Source of the DNA: Limanda limanda | Taxonomy: Eukaryota; Chordata; Actinopteri; Pleuronectiformes; Pleuronectidae | DNA length: 64,000 nt | NCBI RefSeq assembly: GCF_963576545.1 | Contig: NC_083646.1 | Coordinates: forward strand, 15,603,238 to 15,667,237 | Reading direction: 5' to 3' | Shown here: piece after piece, positions 31,315 to 43,400 of the stretch | Numbering within the stretch: the stretch's first letter is position 1 | How the letters are laid out: each line of letters starts with the position of its first letter | Position numbers and translations under genes: made by a program | Notes under the pieces: model-generated | What the model was told of the DNA's origin: nothing | Seen by the model: only the letters and a program-made list of their open reading frames with translations | The model's database searches: none

Positions 31315-31448
31315 TTGATATACTGTACATTTTTGTTAATCCCTATAACACATAGTGTCATTAGCCTGTAAATGTTATAGCAGTTGTTATTCAAAATGTT
31401 ATCACAGAGGTTGTGATGTAGCTTGTGATTGTTCCTGGTGTGAATAAA
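31315..31448 (+). terminator. Poly(A) signals of the 978-aa gene
   Basis: AATAAA occurs at 31315-31320, about 220 bases after the stop, and again at 31443-31448. Both are in plausible positions for 3' end formation. Confidence 0.6.
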
Positions 31449-33390
31449 CATACCAGTTTGTGAACTGTGTACATTACATCATTTTCTAAATAAGGAAAAA
31501 AGTAAATGGTCAACAGACGAAAATGTTTTTGTACGTTGCATGTAGAGCTTGTTTTTATATGAACCTGAATCTTTTTACTGATATCGAGGCTTCATGTCTT
31601 TCTCACTATTATATTTTTTCTCTAATTGAGATTATACAAATAATTGTTTTGTTAATTAATAGAAAGGTATATGCCACCTTGTGAAGTGTAGACTTATGAT
31701 AAAGAAATCAAAATGAACAAAACCAAGTTCCTGACTAATGCAGCTCTATAGAGTTCTATGGTTCTAACCTGCTAGACACAGGTTTCAGGTGAAAGGCTAG
31801 TACATATAGATTTACAGGTTGTGGTAATGTTGCAACATGAAGTTTACAGTGACAATTTAAGAGCTTGACTGAGAAATGTTATGAAATCTCAAGACACAAA
31901 TGTAAGGTTCAGTATTTTAACCAACCCTTCAAATGGTTCAAAATATTTAGGCAGGCGTAATGTTTGTTATTGTGTATTTCCATGTACAATTATTTACTGA
32001 GGGATATCATTTAAGGCAGCTTCACAACTCTACGCTCTACAATGAATTAATTTAGCAAGTAAGCAACTGCAGAACTCCAGACTTGCTGTGTCACGTGGAT
32101 GATTCCATTTTTATTAAAGTTTGGAATAATGCGGCAATAAAGCATATCAAATGATAAGAGTGATATGATAGTGGCTCCTGCTAAGTTATCTGTACTTGTG
32201 GCTGTGTCTTGAGGGAGTTCCAGTGTCAAAATTGTGTATTATGAAATGTTGCATCTCTGCACAATTTCCACACAGCAAGTAGGATGAGTAAGTATTCCAC
32301 CATAACACTTTGCACAGCGTGCTCGAGGAACAGGGTTTAATTGCTGCCCCTTGCATGTTAACATTGTCAGTCAGATTTTAAGGAGTTCTAGGGCAATAAA
32401 CTTAGGAGTATGACACAATTTGACCTTGCACACAAGGTTGTGACGGGTTTAAAGTAAGTATAGATGTGTAAAATATTTAAATAATATTTAAACTGAATTC
32501 AACATGTTTTAGATACTGTCTGCCAGGCATTATACTAATCCAACTCTTCTCGCGTATACCTGAAACAAGTGTGCAACCATAAAACCCAAAACGTACACTA
32601 TTAAATTAGAGATGCTGACTGGTTTGTGCATTTTTCAAGTTTTCGATTCAATGAAATGTAAAACCATCCCCACATGAATTAAATCCAATTTTGCACAATT
32701 ATTCCTTAACACTGACAAATAAAAACAGAAAACTGATGTCCCAAGTTTTTGATTCATACTTTGCCAAAATGCAAAACAGTTTGGGCCATAGCTCTTGATC
32801 AGCAGTCTGAGGTGAGACTGTCTCCAAGGACAAGAATAAACTGTTAGGTTCAAACATGGAGAGTCCTGGAGGTGCTGTAAAACATCTGTGTTTCCATGGC
32901 AACTGAGGAAACTCCATCTGCTGCGCTGAAATCCTGAATAGACATGAGTAAGCGGGTATGTTGTTTCCCCAGTCAAGACTGAAGTGTCTTTGCTGGACAA
33001 TAAAACATCCATATATATCGTAAGCAAGAGCACTATAACAAAAGTTCAATGTATGTTGTTGTAATGCACAATTTTTGCTGTAAACATAGCGAGGGAGTAT
33101 AACGCATAATAAATCTTCCTTTGATTTGTAAATGTTTATAAACGATTTGTCATCCTCTGCTCATAAAGAAGAGTTTAAACCCACAGCCTTTGCTCAGGAG
33201 CTAAAACCAGCCTGCAAACCTGAAATAAATAACAATATGTCATTTATTACTGATAAAACATTTAACTCTAGGTGTAATGTTTTGAACTTATCGTTCTCTC
33301 TGTGTCCGACCCATGGGTCGAGATTAGAATTCACCTAATGTAACTAATAACTAATGAGATTCAAGATGAACTGACACCTCCTGTCGATAG
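31449..33390. other. Intergenic region, nothing recognised
   Basis: AT-rich. Minus-strand frames of up to 132 codons at 32635-33050 overlap each other and have no domain signature, so I do not call a gene. Confidence 0.45.
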
Positions 33391-33394
33391 GTGT

Positions 33395-33650
33395 CGGTGT
33401 CGCGCAGCAATCCCGTGACTATTCCCTGTAGAAGTGCGCCATCCGAAGAAGAGGAGCGAGGAGTTTCCGTTTTTCCGGCCTCCTGTATTTTGCCGTGGCT
33501 AATGGGTTAGCTGCAGCCACTCGTGCTAAACGCCGGTATTTTGGCCCGACTCGGAACGTCTCACTCATCGACCATGGACAAGCTGTTTGCGGTTTGCTGC
33601 GGGGACAAACCAGACTGTTGATACGGCTCCAATTTGGTTTCCATGTGAAA
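33395..33650 (+). promoter_or_regulatory. Promoter and non-coding first exon of the 537-aa zinc-finger gene
   Basis: Moderately CpG-rich sequence contains GCGCCATCC (YY1-like, near 33428) and purine-rich GAAGAAGAGGAGCGAGGAG. It ends at the donor GTGAAA|GTAAGC (33650/33651). The acceptor is CTCTTTGCAG at 34160. The exon carries a 15-codon upstream frame and a minimal ATG-TGA (33642). Confidence 0.6.
33574..33621 (+). CDS. Upstream open reading frame, 15 aa
   Basis: ACCATGG is a strong Kozak context and starts MDKLFAVCCGDKPDC followed by TGA, all within the putative first exon and before the main start at 34219. The context suggests it would capture scanning ribosomes and lower translation of the zinc-finger protein. 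There is no evidence for a functional peptide. A second ATG at 33642 is followed at once by TGA. Confidence 0.5.
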   Translation: MDKLFAVCCGDKPDC

Positions 33651-34218
33651 GTAAGCCAACGTTATTGTTCATGAGCTAGTGGAGGCTAACGCTAGCATGG
33701 TAGGCTTGTAGCTTAGCAAGCCAAGCGCGCGCTCTGCAAATTAACAACAATAACAAATGTATAGCCTGACACGTTCATTTATTTTACAAAAATTAGGTTT
33801 TACAGAAACTAATTCTTACAACCATACATTTGCTGGGTTAATACGACGCGTATTTCATTAGCTTGAAAGTGTATGACACCTGGTAGAGTTCATGGACTCG
33901 ACTCAGAAGTTTGGACTTTTTAAAAAGGCAATAAAGAGCAAATAACGATAAATAGCACAAAGAGGCAATAAGGGATTGGAAGAAATATTGGTTTAGGCTA
34001 AGCATGAAATTAACTGTATCTGTTAGGTTAACTTGGTCCTCAGAGCCAGATTGTGTCAGCTGCCAATAACATGTGGGGTGTTTCTGAATTTAATATTTGG
34101 TATATTCAAGTAAATTCTTCTGTTTGCATTCAGTATGATACATTATGATACTCTTTGCAGGAAGGGAGCTTCAGAGGGCTGCACGTCATCAGTGAACACA
34201 TCCATACCCAGCCTGATC

Positions 34219-35832
34219 ATGGAGAAAGAGCAACAATCACTAAAAAATATCCTGGAGGATGGATTAGGCCGGGATTTGATGGATGCCGGCCGGTTTTGCT
34301 TCAACTGTGAGCAAATATTTTCAGACCGGAGATCCCTGGAGCAACATGTGTGTCTTGCTTCAACTCACATCTGCTCCTGTGGAACTGAGTTTACAAAGTA
34401 CGCAGACATGTTAGACCACAGCACGACGCATGAACCAGGGCACCAAGTCCTTGACCACGAAACGATAAGAAAGCGCCGAATGGAGAAGCTCATAGCAGAG
34501 GAGGAGCAGCTGGTAAGATTACAGAGCGGTGACGTCATCTGGGAGGCACCGAAATTGAACAGTGTGCCAACAAAATCACTGGCAGTGACGCCCAGGCCGC
34601 AGGTACCCTTTAAATCAGCTTATAAGCCACAAGTTCCCATGCAGTCCGCACAGATTTCACAAGTGCCTCAGTTGTACCCCTCTGGGTCAAAAGCGTCCCT
34701 TCCCCAAAAGTCTGTCAGCTCTGTAAAGGGCGTGAAGAATGTTTTTGCAGGTGTAGGTGCACCAACCGTGGATCTTTGGACACTTTACCAGCCAGTCGTT
34801 TTGCTTAAAACATCTCGTCAGTTTAACAAGATAATGCCATACGGTTGTGGTAAATGTGGGCAGTGTTTTTCGTCAAAAACGTCTCTAATCTCCCACCACG
34901 GCTCTCACGTCACAGATAAAGTTTCAGGCTGTATAGGATGTGGGCTGCTGCTCTCGAGCAAGAAAGTCGTGCCTCGCTTCCATGTCTGTAACTCGCCCAG
35001 CAGTGTTACCAAATTGAGACTCATTACTGCGAGACCGCTGGGCTTCAAGATGCCAAATGAAACCAGTATGGAGAGTCAGAAACTGAGTGCCAAGGGGCCA
35101 CAGGCTAGTACCTCTATACAGCTGAAAAGGCAGTATCCCAGTGTAACCAATAAAGGCGTCCGGAGACCTTTTGTCCCTTCCAACCTGCAATTAAAACGCC
35201 AGGATATCAGAAAATACCATAAAAGTGATCAGGGGCGTCATGTTACTCCATCGCTGCAATCAAGGATTTGGAGTCCTAGCACATCCAAAATTTACAACAC
35301 TGTCTCCCTTCCATCTAAGAGCCAGAGTCCAAGACTGAGTGCAGCCAATAAAGGCAGTCACTGGATTCCTCACTCCATGCAGACAAAGATGCCCACAAAC
35401 ATTGCATCAGCTGCATCGAGCAAACCTACGCAGATGTCCCCTACAACAAATGGGTTCAAATGTCGAGTCTGTCATCTTCCTTTTGAATCTGCTCAGCTCC
35501 TTCAGAGGCACAAGTGTATCCGAGCACGAGAGTTTATGGCACTGCAGAGCCCGGCTGGCAGACAGCAATACAAAATAAAGATTGTGACACCAGGGACAAG
35601 CCCAGTTCCCATTCAGATGAATGGTGAAAGAAGATTCCAGGTCCCAGCTGCTGGTTACATGAAGAAAAGCCAAGTTGTGGCTGTCGGTCTGGACAGAGAG
35701 CAAGATGCAGTTCCTGTGAATAAGAAAACGGGAGTGGATGCGGACGATGATTGTTATATTGTTGAAAGTGGACCAGACAAACCTGCTGAGATGATTTACC
35801 AAGTAACCTCATCTGTTCCTATTAAAACTTGA
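34219..35832 (+). CDS. Degenerate C2H2 zinc-finger protein, ~537 aa
   Basis: Probable nuclear protein. The preferred start is MEKEQQSLKNILEDGL at 34219, inside the exon that begins at 34161; the frame is open up to the acceptor, so a start in an earlier exon cannot be excluded. Fingers are few: CFNCEQIF (residues ~26-48), a C-x-C finger HICSCGTEF (cysteines 52 and 54), then QPVVLLK at about 191 followed by YGCGKCGQCF and a broken CIGCGLLL half-finger, and a late FKCRVCHLPF near 415. The rest is basic, Ser/Gln/Pro-rich and repetitive in flavour. Layout parallels the N-terminal half of the 978-aa protein, so I read it as a shortened tandem paralogue with decayed fingers. Confidence 0.88.
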   Translation: MEKEQQSLKNILEDGLGRDLMDAGRFCFNCEQIFSDRRSLEQHVCLASTHICSCGTEFTKYADMLDHSTTHEPGHQVLDHETIRKRRMEKLIAEEEQLVRLQSGDVIWEAPKLNSVPTKSLAVTPRPQVPFKSAYKPQVPMQSAQISQVPQLYPSGSKASLPQKSVSSVKGVKNVFAGVGAPTVDLWTLYQPVVLLKTSRQFNKIMPYGCGKCGQCFSSKTSLISHHGSHVTDKVSGCIGCGLLLSSKKVVPRFHVCNSPSSVTKLRLITARPLGFKMPNETSMESQKLSAKGPQASTSIQLKRQYPSVTNKGVRRPFVPSNLQLKRQDIRKYHKSDQGRHVTPSLQSRIWSPSTSKIYNTVSLPSKSQSPRLSAANKGSHWIPHSMQTKMPTNIASAASSKPTQMSPTTNGFKCRVCHLPFESAQLLQRHKCIRAREFMALQSPAGRQQYKIKIVTPGTSPVPIQMNGERRFQVPAAGYMKKSQVVAVGLDREQDAVPVNKKTGVDADDDCYIVESGPDKPAEMIYQVTSSVPIKT

Positions 35833-37590
35833 CAAAACTAAGGCGCTACATCCAGTTTGCATGTTACATTTTATGTTAATGATGGACCAAGTACAGGAAC
35901 ATTGCAGACTCTAGGTTGGACAGCATCCACTGGTTTATGTTTATCACAAATAACTACTTTCAAAGATTATGTGTACAAACATGCATCTTGAGCTGGATCT
36001 CTCTCAGAACAGTAAACAGGATTAACTACAGAGTCTGAAGTTGGTATCTCTATGGTTATAGAAGATGTACATCGACATTTCTCATTATTCAATGTTTGTG
36101 CATGGTTCATCCTTATATGATGGGATAACCAGGCACTGCGCTTTGCTTTCAAAATATTTTTTTGTATGATCAGATATTGTGTTGTGTGACTGGGGACTGA
36201 CCACGATACCTTGTGTTCTTGCCAGTTTTGGAAACTTCAAGAATACATTATATGTTGTATTAAACTGTATTTTTAAATTCAGTGTTTGTGTGTGTATGGG
36301 AGAATGCAAAAAAGATATTTGTGAGATTATTCACATGATCAATTGACTGAATGTATCGTGACTTTAACCGCAGAGCTATGCAAACACCTGACCTGATACC
36401 ATATGTATACAACAGGAAAGTCCAGTTTATGATGCATGACAAGCACAGTAAATGTAAGACTATCAAAATAACATGGCAGTTAAAACAGATTATGTGAAAT
36501 CCTAAAAGGAAGCCATGATTGGAAATATATTGAGTCTGATATGGTGGCAGGAAAATAAATGGGGCAAATCAATTTTTGTTTTTTCCTGCAAATGTATAGT
36601 ATGTTATATAGTATTATATTCAACAAATAGTATAAGTAATGATCTAAACTTCAGTAATTATCGTTATTTGAGTCATTTCTATAGAACTTTGCATGAAATG
36701 TATCGTAATAATGGGGCTCCGACTTATTTAGCTCATTCAGGTGCAATTATCTGTGCGTCCAGCAGATGGGGCCATTTCAAAGGTCCGCGCCCGCCTCGGC
36801 TTCTACTGGGGAATTTGTGCATGCGGCGTTCAGGTGTGTTTGTGCGCCTGTAATCTCCACAGTAGAATCAGAAAGCAAGCGCCTCCTGTCCGAAGAACAT
36901 AGATGAGGGTGGATGGTGTTTGCACAGGTGGTGCTGACCCACTCTGCTTCAATCTGCGACCTGGAGGCATGTCAGCCACATTTCTGGTATTTTATCTCCC
37001 TGTCAAATCCACAACGTTGGTGTAAATCACATTTCCAGCAACCCAAGTGTATGTCAATAAACATATCTCATCAAACACACAACAAATACATAAGTAAATA
37101 CTTATAGACACACTCATGGTTGCCAACCTTTACATTACTGGGCCTCCGAGGTCAAGTCACTCATAACCCATACCAAGGAGGTTCTCTGCCATTTTGCCTC
37201 TTTTATTCATTTTTGGTTTATTGAAAACAACGGTTACCAATATGAACCTTTAACACATCAATGTATCTAGATTTGCACTGGTGTCGATGCAGTATTGAGG
37301 AGTGGGAAAAGAAAAACGCCAGCAAAAGTTAAATAAATGGATAAAATAAATAAATACATTTTTAATTGAATAAACAATTCCTGTAGAAAAAATGTTTCAG
37401 GCATTTTGTCTGTCATGCAGTGAAGAGATTTTGCAAATGTCTCATGATATGGGGATTCAATTTTATTTTATTGTGTTTTATCTAATTAGTATTGAATGAT
37501 ATAATATCAGTGTGTTAAGTGTTTCCTTCGGGTTATTTATTTAAAAAAGAATCATATCCAGAGGAGAAGGAATCCTCATCTCTTTTGACT
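35833..37590 (+). other. 3' UTR and intergenic region
   Basis: ATTAAA at 36259-36264 is a plausible poly(A) signal about 430 bases after the stop. The rest is AT-rich; a GC-richer patch at 36710-36930 has no recognisable gene. No transposon ends were found. Confidence 0.5.
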
Positions 37591-37599
37591 GGAGCCAAC

Positions 37600-38110
37600 T
37601 CTGACATGAAGCCCACACTGGGAGAAAACACGCTCCAAAGCCCTTCTCACAAAAAACCACACGAGTTGTCATTCCAATTAAATCTCGTTCGCTTTGACAC
37701 ATTTGAAATCCGACCTGCAGCGAAGCGGAAAGTTCCCACAGCCCTGAAACAAGCTCGCTTGCTCGGCGTGATGTTCTCCTCTTTCTGCATCGCGGGCGGA
37801 TGTCGCTGCTCGCCCTGAGGTCCCGAGAGAGAACCGGGCTCACATGAACAACTCCCCGGTCCATGCTCGTCTGGGGGTTTTCACGGACCAGTACCGACAC
37901 AGCACCGCACACATGAGCTAACTTGAGCTAGCCAGTCGCTAGCCTGTGCAGCAGCGGCCGGTGCATGTCCACGCAGAGACCCGCAGCCCCGAGTCTCCCT
38001 CACAGGCAAGCACTTTGTGTTGACTTCCGCCCGGGTGCACACGTATGTTTGACCTGATTGACCAGACACACGGGAGCTGACATCGTGTCTGACTGGTTGT
38101 TCCGTGTGGC
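37600..38110 (+). promoter_or_regulatory. CpG-rich promoter candidate of the 1178-aa zinc-finger gene
   Basis: A locally CpG-rich region about 2.5 kb upstream of the first recognised coding exon. It lies in the position where the other zinc-finger genes have a non-coding exon 1. I could not settle on one splice donor, so exon limits are not given. Frames here are open on both strands but look like CpG-island noise. Confidence 0.4.
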
Positions 38111-38924
38111 CGGTGCCGTTTAATAAGCTCAGCTAGCACCAGGCCTAACGATAGATAGCGGCCCCGTTGATACTTTGGTGCTGGTGGCAGTGATGGCTGT
38201 AGCTGTCAGATTAATGATGTTTTCAAATGTGTTCTGTTGTCAATCACACTCAAAAGCTACGTTGTCCTTGTTGTGTGTGCATGAGATGAAGAACGTAGGA
38301 GATATAACAGACAGGATGATTATAACCCAGTGTGCATTAGCTCTGCATTGTGTCTGTATTGCTTTGCAAAATGCACCAGACTACACAGGTACATATTGTG
38401 TTGTCAGGTTCAGCACTGGTTCATGAGGGAACTTTAAAGGTGTGTAACTTGTGATCAGATCAATCCCATACACAACTCAAAGTTCCCAAGTTCATACCAG
38501 ACTATCTCTGTCAATCATAACAAATGTTGTAATAGTAAAACCTTCTATTAAAATTCTGGGCCTATTTCTAATCCATAAACTTCTTAACAATGACATTATA
38601 CAACTTGGGAGCTTAGTATAATGTGATTCTTTGAATTTTTGTATTCTTGGCCTCAAGAATTACTTATGTTTCACTGAATTGGTTTTCAATGTGTTCTCAA
38701 CATCCAAGAAACCCTAAAGTGAATGTGCTGAGTTATTTTACAGTGATCAAATTCGTTAAAACCAAACTCTTTTCCAAAAAGTAGCCTCCACTTGTTTTAA
38801 TTTTCTTGCACCCAAATGTTGATTCAGTGTTTAATCTAGTTCTGTCACATCTGTGAGGTGTTTATTCTTCTGTTTGTTAATTGACTTTTCGCAGATCATG
38901 CTTTGCCTGTTCAAATTCCGGGTC

Positions 38925-39190
38925 TTCTGTGAGAGTTTGCATGTTCTCCCCGTGCCTGGGCGGGTTTTCACCGGGTACTCCGGCTTCCTCCCACAGTCCA
39001 AACACATGCAGATTGGAGTTGGGTAGATTGTAGACTTTAAATTGACCGTAGGTGTAAATGGTTGATTGTCTCTATGTGTTGACCCTGTGGTGCACTAGTC
39101 TGCCTCTCACTCACTGTCAGCTGGGATTAACTTGAACCTCCCAGCAACCCTCAAAGGATGAGATATATAGATAATGGATTGATGGATTGA
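38925..39190 (+). mobile_element. Fish SINE/LINE 3'-end repeat
   Basis: Contains the widespread fish repeat motif GCATGTTCTCCCCGTG, then ACTCCGGCTTCCTCCCACAG, AAATTGACCGTAGG and TCAGCTGGGATTAAC, and ends in GGATTGATGGATTGA. These are the 3' parts of a common teleost non-LTR family and its SINE partners. No coding capacity is present. Confidence 0.75.
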
Positions 39191-40463
39191 CAGATCTTTT
39201 CACTCCTTCATCATTTCATTATTGTTATCATATTACATTCAGTGGTTTTATTTCACTGGGAAATATTTCATGTTGACTTCAAGGTTTTCGGTCTCTGTGT
39301 GAATCTATTGAACTTGGTTTTCATTGAGCTCAGGCATTGTGCAGGTTACAGCCTGTGATGGTTTAGTTTGTTGGATTTGGTGTTTGGCTGAGCTGGGTAC
39401 TGACCAGGAAGTAGAGAAGTGGAGACGTGGATGTTCTAAATTGACAGATGATGCCACAGTTTGCCTGCATCACAGCTACTTTTTGGTCAAATAAAGCTTT
39501 CTACTGAAAAAGTGCTGCAACTTGCATCCCAAAAGCAGACTGCATCGCTTGCTGAGGATCATAAATACAGAGAAAGCTGATTTTACAGCTTGAACTGGGA
39601 AGTCCATCAGGCCTGGACAGCAGTGGTGTCCCTTCACTGCTGGAACAGAAACGGATGTAGATTCACAGATAACTGAAATTACAGATCTCACACCAACATC
39701 TGCAGAAACCCCTTTTCAGTAATCTGCACAGAACTGTTTCATCTGGGATTAGCCCAGACTTGCTTTACTATTTTCTAATGCAATGTTAAAATTGTGAAAA
39801 AATATCAACATTTTAAACCAAGAAACTAAGATTAATCTAGCTGTTAAAAACTCACTGAACCCAATGGTAAACAGGATCAAAATAGAAAACCTTGTACAGA
39901 TATCTACCTATGGAATAAAACCACTGAATATAATGTTACAGCCTTTGTAATTTATCAAAATGAATCCATGGGGAAATAAACAGTCAATATATCTTAAGAA
40001 GTGGGGTTTTCAACTCTGAGGTTATATTTAGCTAGATCTGTTATTTGAACTAGGACTAAATATTTCATAAATGGGAAAGAACTATATTAATATCAAACAA
40101 TCATAATTTGCTTGCAAGAAAGTGAAAACAAGTAGAGGAATTCAGGTTTTGATTAAGAAATCAAATATTCCCATGTTTGCGAAAAAAATTATAAAGTGGT
40201 CCAGTGATCAGGCCTCTGTCTGGTTTAGATTGGTATCATGCTTCACTGTATACACTTTAATCACTTATTTGAAACAGGCAAATGAACCTCCTGCTTTACA
40301 CCTCTTGTTATAGTGACCAGTGTGCAGAGCAAGCAGTTTATTCCCAGCTGTGATATTTCAAGGAATATTTATTTATATTTTAACCAGACCATGTGACGTG
40401 ATAACATTTAGCTGTAGGAATACATTTTTTGCGTTCCAACCTTCTTGTCACTTCAATCCACAG
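39191..40463 (+). other. Probable intron, nothing recognised
   Basis: AT-rich stretch preceding the first coding exon of the 1178-aa gene, ending at the acceptor TTCAATCCACAG (40463). Confidence 0.45.
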
Positions 40464-40472
40464 ACTTTGGAC

Positions 40473-43400
40473 ATGGGGAGTAAAATGTCCTTCAGCAGAG
40501 GAAGCAGTGACCGAAACACCGTCTCTGACCCAACGTCTGTGACACCTCGTCCCTGCAGTTCCATTCATGCTCCTTCGGATTGCAAGCAGGTAGCTAGAGA
40601 GAAAAAGAAACGCGCATAACGCTCCAAACATTTGGCGCTCTGTTACAGCATGAATCTTCTGCTTTTAAAACGTGAAGGATCTTGTGTTTGTGTAGGTCCT
40701 TTGGCAATTAAAGGCTTTTCATACATTTAAATGCAAATTCATTTATGTAGTTTATGCTTTGATGGATGTATAGTTATTTTCGTGATCATTTTTTGTTATA
40801 CAGCATTTGTACATGGGATTTTGTTCTCAATTTGGGCTCAACATTTGTATCACTTCTCCTTTTATTAGCATTTGTGTGTTTTTATATTTATATATATTCT
40901 AAGACGCATTCCGTTTCTACATTTGTGACAAACATCAACTTTTCTTCCACAGATACCTGAGGATAAGAGATGCAGTGAGGAAGACCTGGACTCCAGTTGG
41001 AGAGAGGAAATGAAGGCGACAGAGCCGAGTCAAACTGCCCCCGAGTCCCACTCATCGTGGACTCTGGAGTCTGACGGCCATGTAAACTCTGAAACAGGCA
41101 GCGGCGCTAATAGTCAGCAGAGTGATCACATGCCATCACAGGTAGGGATGGAAGCAATGGCTCCCGCGATCGTGTGCAGCTCAACAACTGACACTCACAA
41201 ACAGACTGTGGAGGTCTGCAAAAAACGCAGGCGCACTCGTAAAATGAAAACGCGGCTGACCGCGGTGGACCAAAACAATCCGCACACTGCTGGTGTTGAT
41301 GCAGTTCAGCACGAGGAGATCAGCACGACAATACCATTGCCAGCATGTTTGGAAAACCACACCAGGGGTGATGTGCCTCACACTGTAGACAATCCTTTAA
41401 TCAATAATTCTGCTCCTCGTACTGTCTCTGATGGTAAAGTAGAGGACGGTGGGCCTGTGTTGACAAAGAGAAGAGGACGGCCAAAGAGAGCCCAAATTAC
41501 AGATTTTAAAAACATCTTTACTGAGGAAGTTGACGACGATACCCCTGCCGGTCCTGCAAGGAGGCTGAGGAGTAGAGGAGAGGGGGAGCCTAACACGCAA
41601 GATGAACTCACTGGATCTGATGCATCAAGTTCACAAGCTGTTAAAAGAAGAAGGAGTAAACTGGCTGACCAGCAGGTTCCAGCTAAACTGTCTAGACTGG
41701 AGGGTTCCCAGGAGGTCTCTGCAGTGCTGGGCGACAACACAGGCTGTGGGTGGAGAGCGGAGACAGACAAACAAGTGGAACTAAACCCTGACAAACAAGA
41801 GCCTGAAGCAGACACACGGGGACATCAGTGCTCCCTGCAGTCAAGTGGAGGAATGCAACAGACAGAGCAAAAAGCAGGAGCAGTACTGCAAAGGAGACTG
41901 CGTTCCCAGGCAGCAGCTGAGCCTGACGTTATTCCCTCAAAGGATTTCAACAGTCTAAATAAGATAGTGGGCATCACTGACAACGACAAGTCCCACTCAC
42001 AGAGCAGTCCTGACTCTCCAAAGGACACACACGTGCAGAGTTCAGAGCTGTCCAGTCCTGATGTTGTATTGTCTACAGAACAATCACCAAAACTTGTCGG
42101 CAGCCGCCCTGCTGTTAAAACCGAGAACATAGAGGCGGAGTTGGATCATTTGAATCTTGTGTCAGAGTCAAACAGTCCTAAATCTCCACAACACAGTGCC
42201 ACCACCACACTTAAATCTAATGGTCCGAACAGTCAGCAAAACATGTCAAGGCGCAAGAGAGGCGGCAAGAGGAGGAGGAGAGTAAGTAACGTGTTGATAA
42301 AGAGCGAGCAAGTCGTTGAGGGCCATGAAGTCGGCCCCGACACCCAACTCATAGACGACTGTGCGGACGTGGATAAGGAGGCCAAGTTAGAGGATGACGC
42401 AAATGTCATCTACATTAAAAGAGGAGGCAAAACTCTGATGAAGTGCGGCTACTGTGGTCGTGTATTTAAATTCCAGTCCCAGTTCGTCATCCATCAACGG
42501 ATCCACACGGGAGAGAGACCGTTCAAGTGTTCCGAGTGTGGCAAAGGTTTTACCAAAAATTCCAACTTAAACCTGCATCTCAAGACTCACAGAAAGAGCA
42601 ACATTTATCAAAAATGCCCATTTTGCAAGATTAAATTCTCTTGCTCTGAGTACACTTCTCATATGGAGATGCATGCACAAGAGATGGCCCAGGAATCCGA
42701 GAATGAAAAATCTGAAATACAGGGCAGAGGGGTTGAGCATGGAAATGGTCAGGCACCTCAGACACCAGTTTCCCTGGGGAAGAAACAAAGGAAAGTGTGT
42801 CAGTACTGTGGTAAAACGTTCCCCTTCCAGTCTGCACTTGTAAGACATGTGCGTGTCCACACGGGGGAGAAGCCTTATAAGTGTGATATATGTGGCAAAG
42901 CTTTCGGTCAGGCCTATTTCCTCCGCGTTCACGAGCTCACGCACTGGTCTGTGAAGCGTTATAACTGCACACTTTGTGAAAAATCATTCACTCATTACAG
43001 CAATGCAAAAAATCACACGTGTCGACCCACGGGAGGAGACGACGACTACTCAGAACCCAACAGACGTACAAGGTCTTCACTAACGTACACGTGCCACATC
43101 TGCAAGAATATTTTTGACCATTTGCAGGAGTTCAACAGTCACATGAAAGCCCACACTGGTGCCAAGCTTTACCGCTGCTTGTTTTGTGACAAGCTGTTTG
43201 GTGTAATGTCTGAATTTAACACCCATCGCAACCAGTGCAGAGAGAGAAACGCCTCCAGCTCTGGTGTGAAGGAGGAAGACAGAATGTCGTTGATCCAGTA
43301 CACAGTGCCTGCTCTGAGGTGTTCGTCAGCTCACTACTCGGCTTCTCCCATCACAGCTGCAAACTGCGAAACACGGACAAAACAAGCACAGACGATCCAC

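Noticed and set aside
37519..37912. Overlapping 99- and 123-codon frames on both strands
   Set aside because: CpG-rich promoter-like DNA, no homology, no Kozak or splice support.
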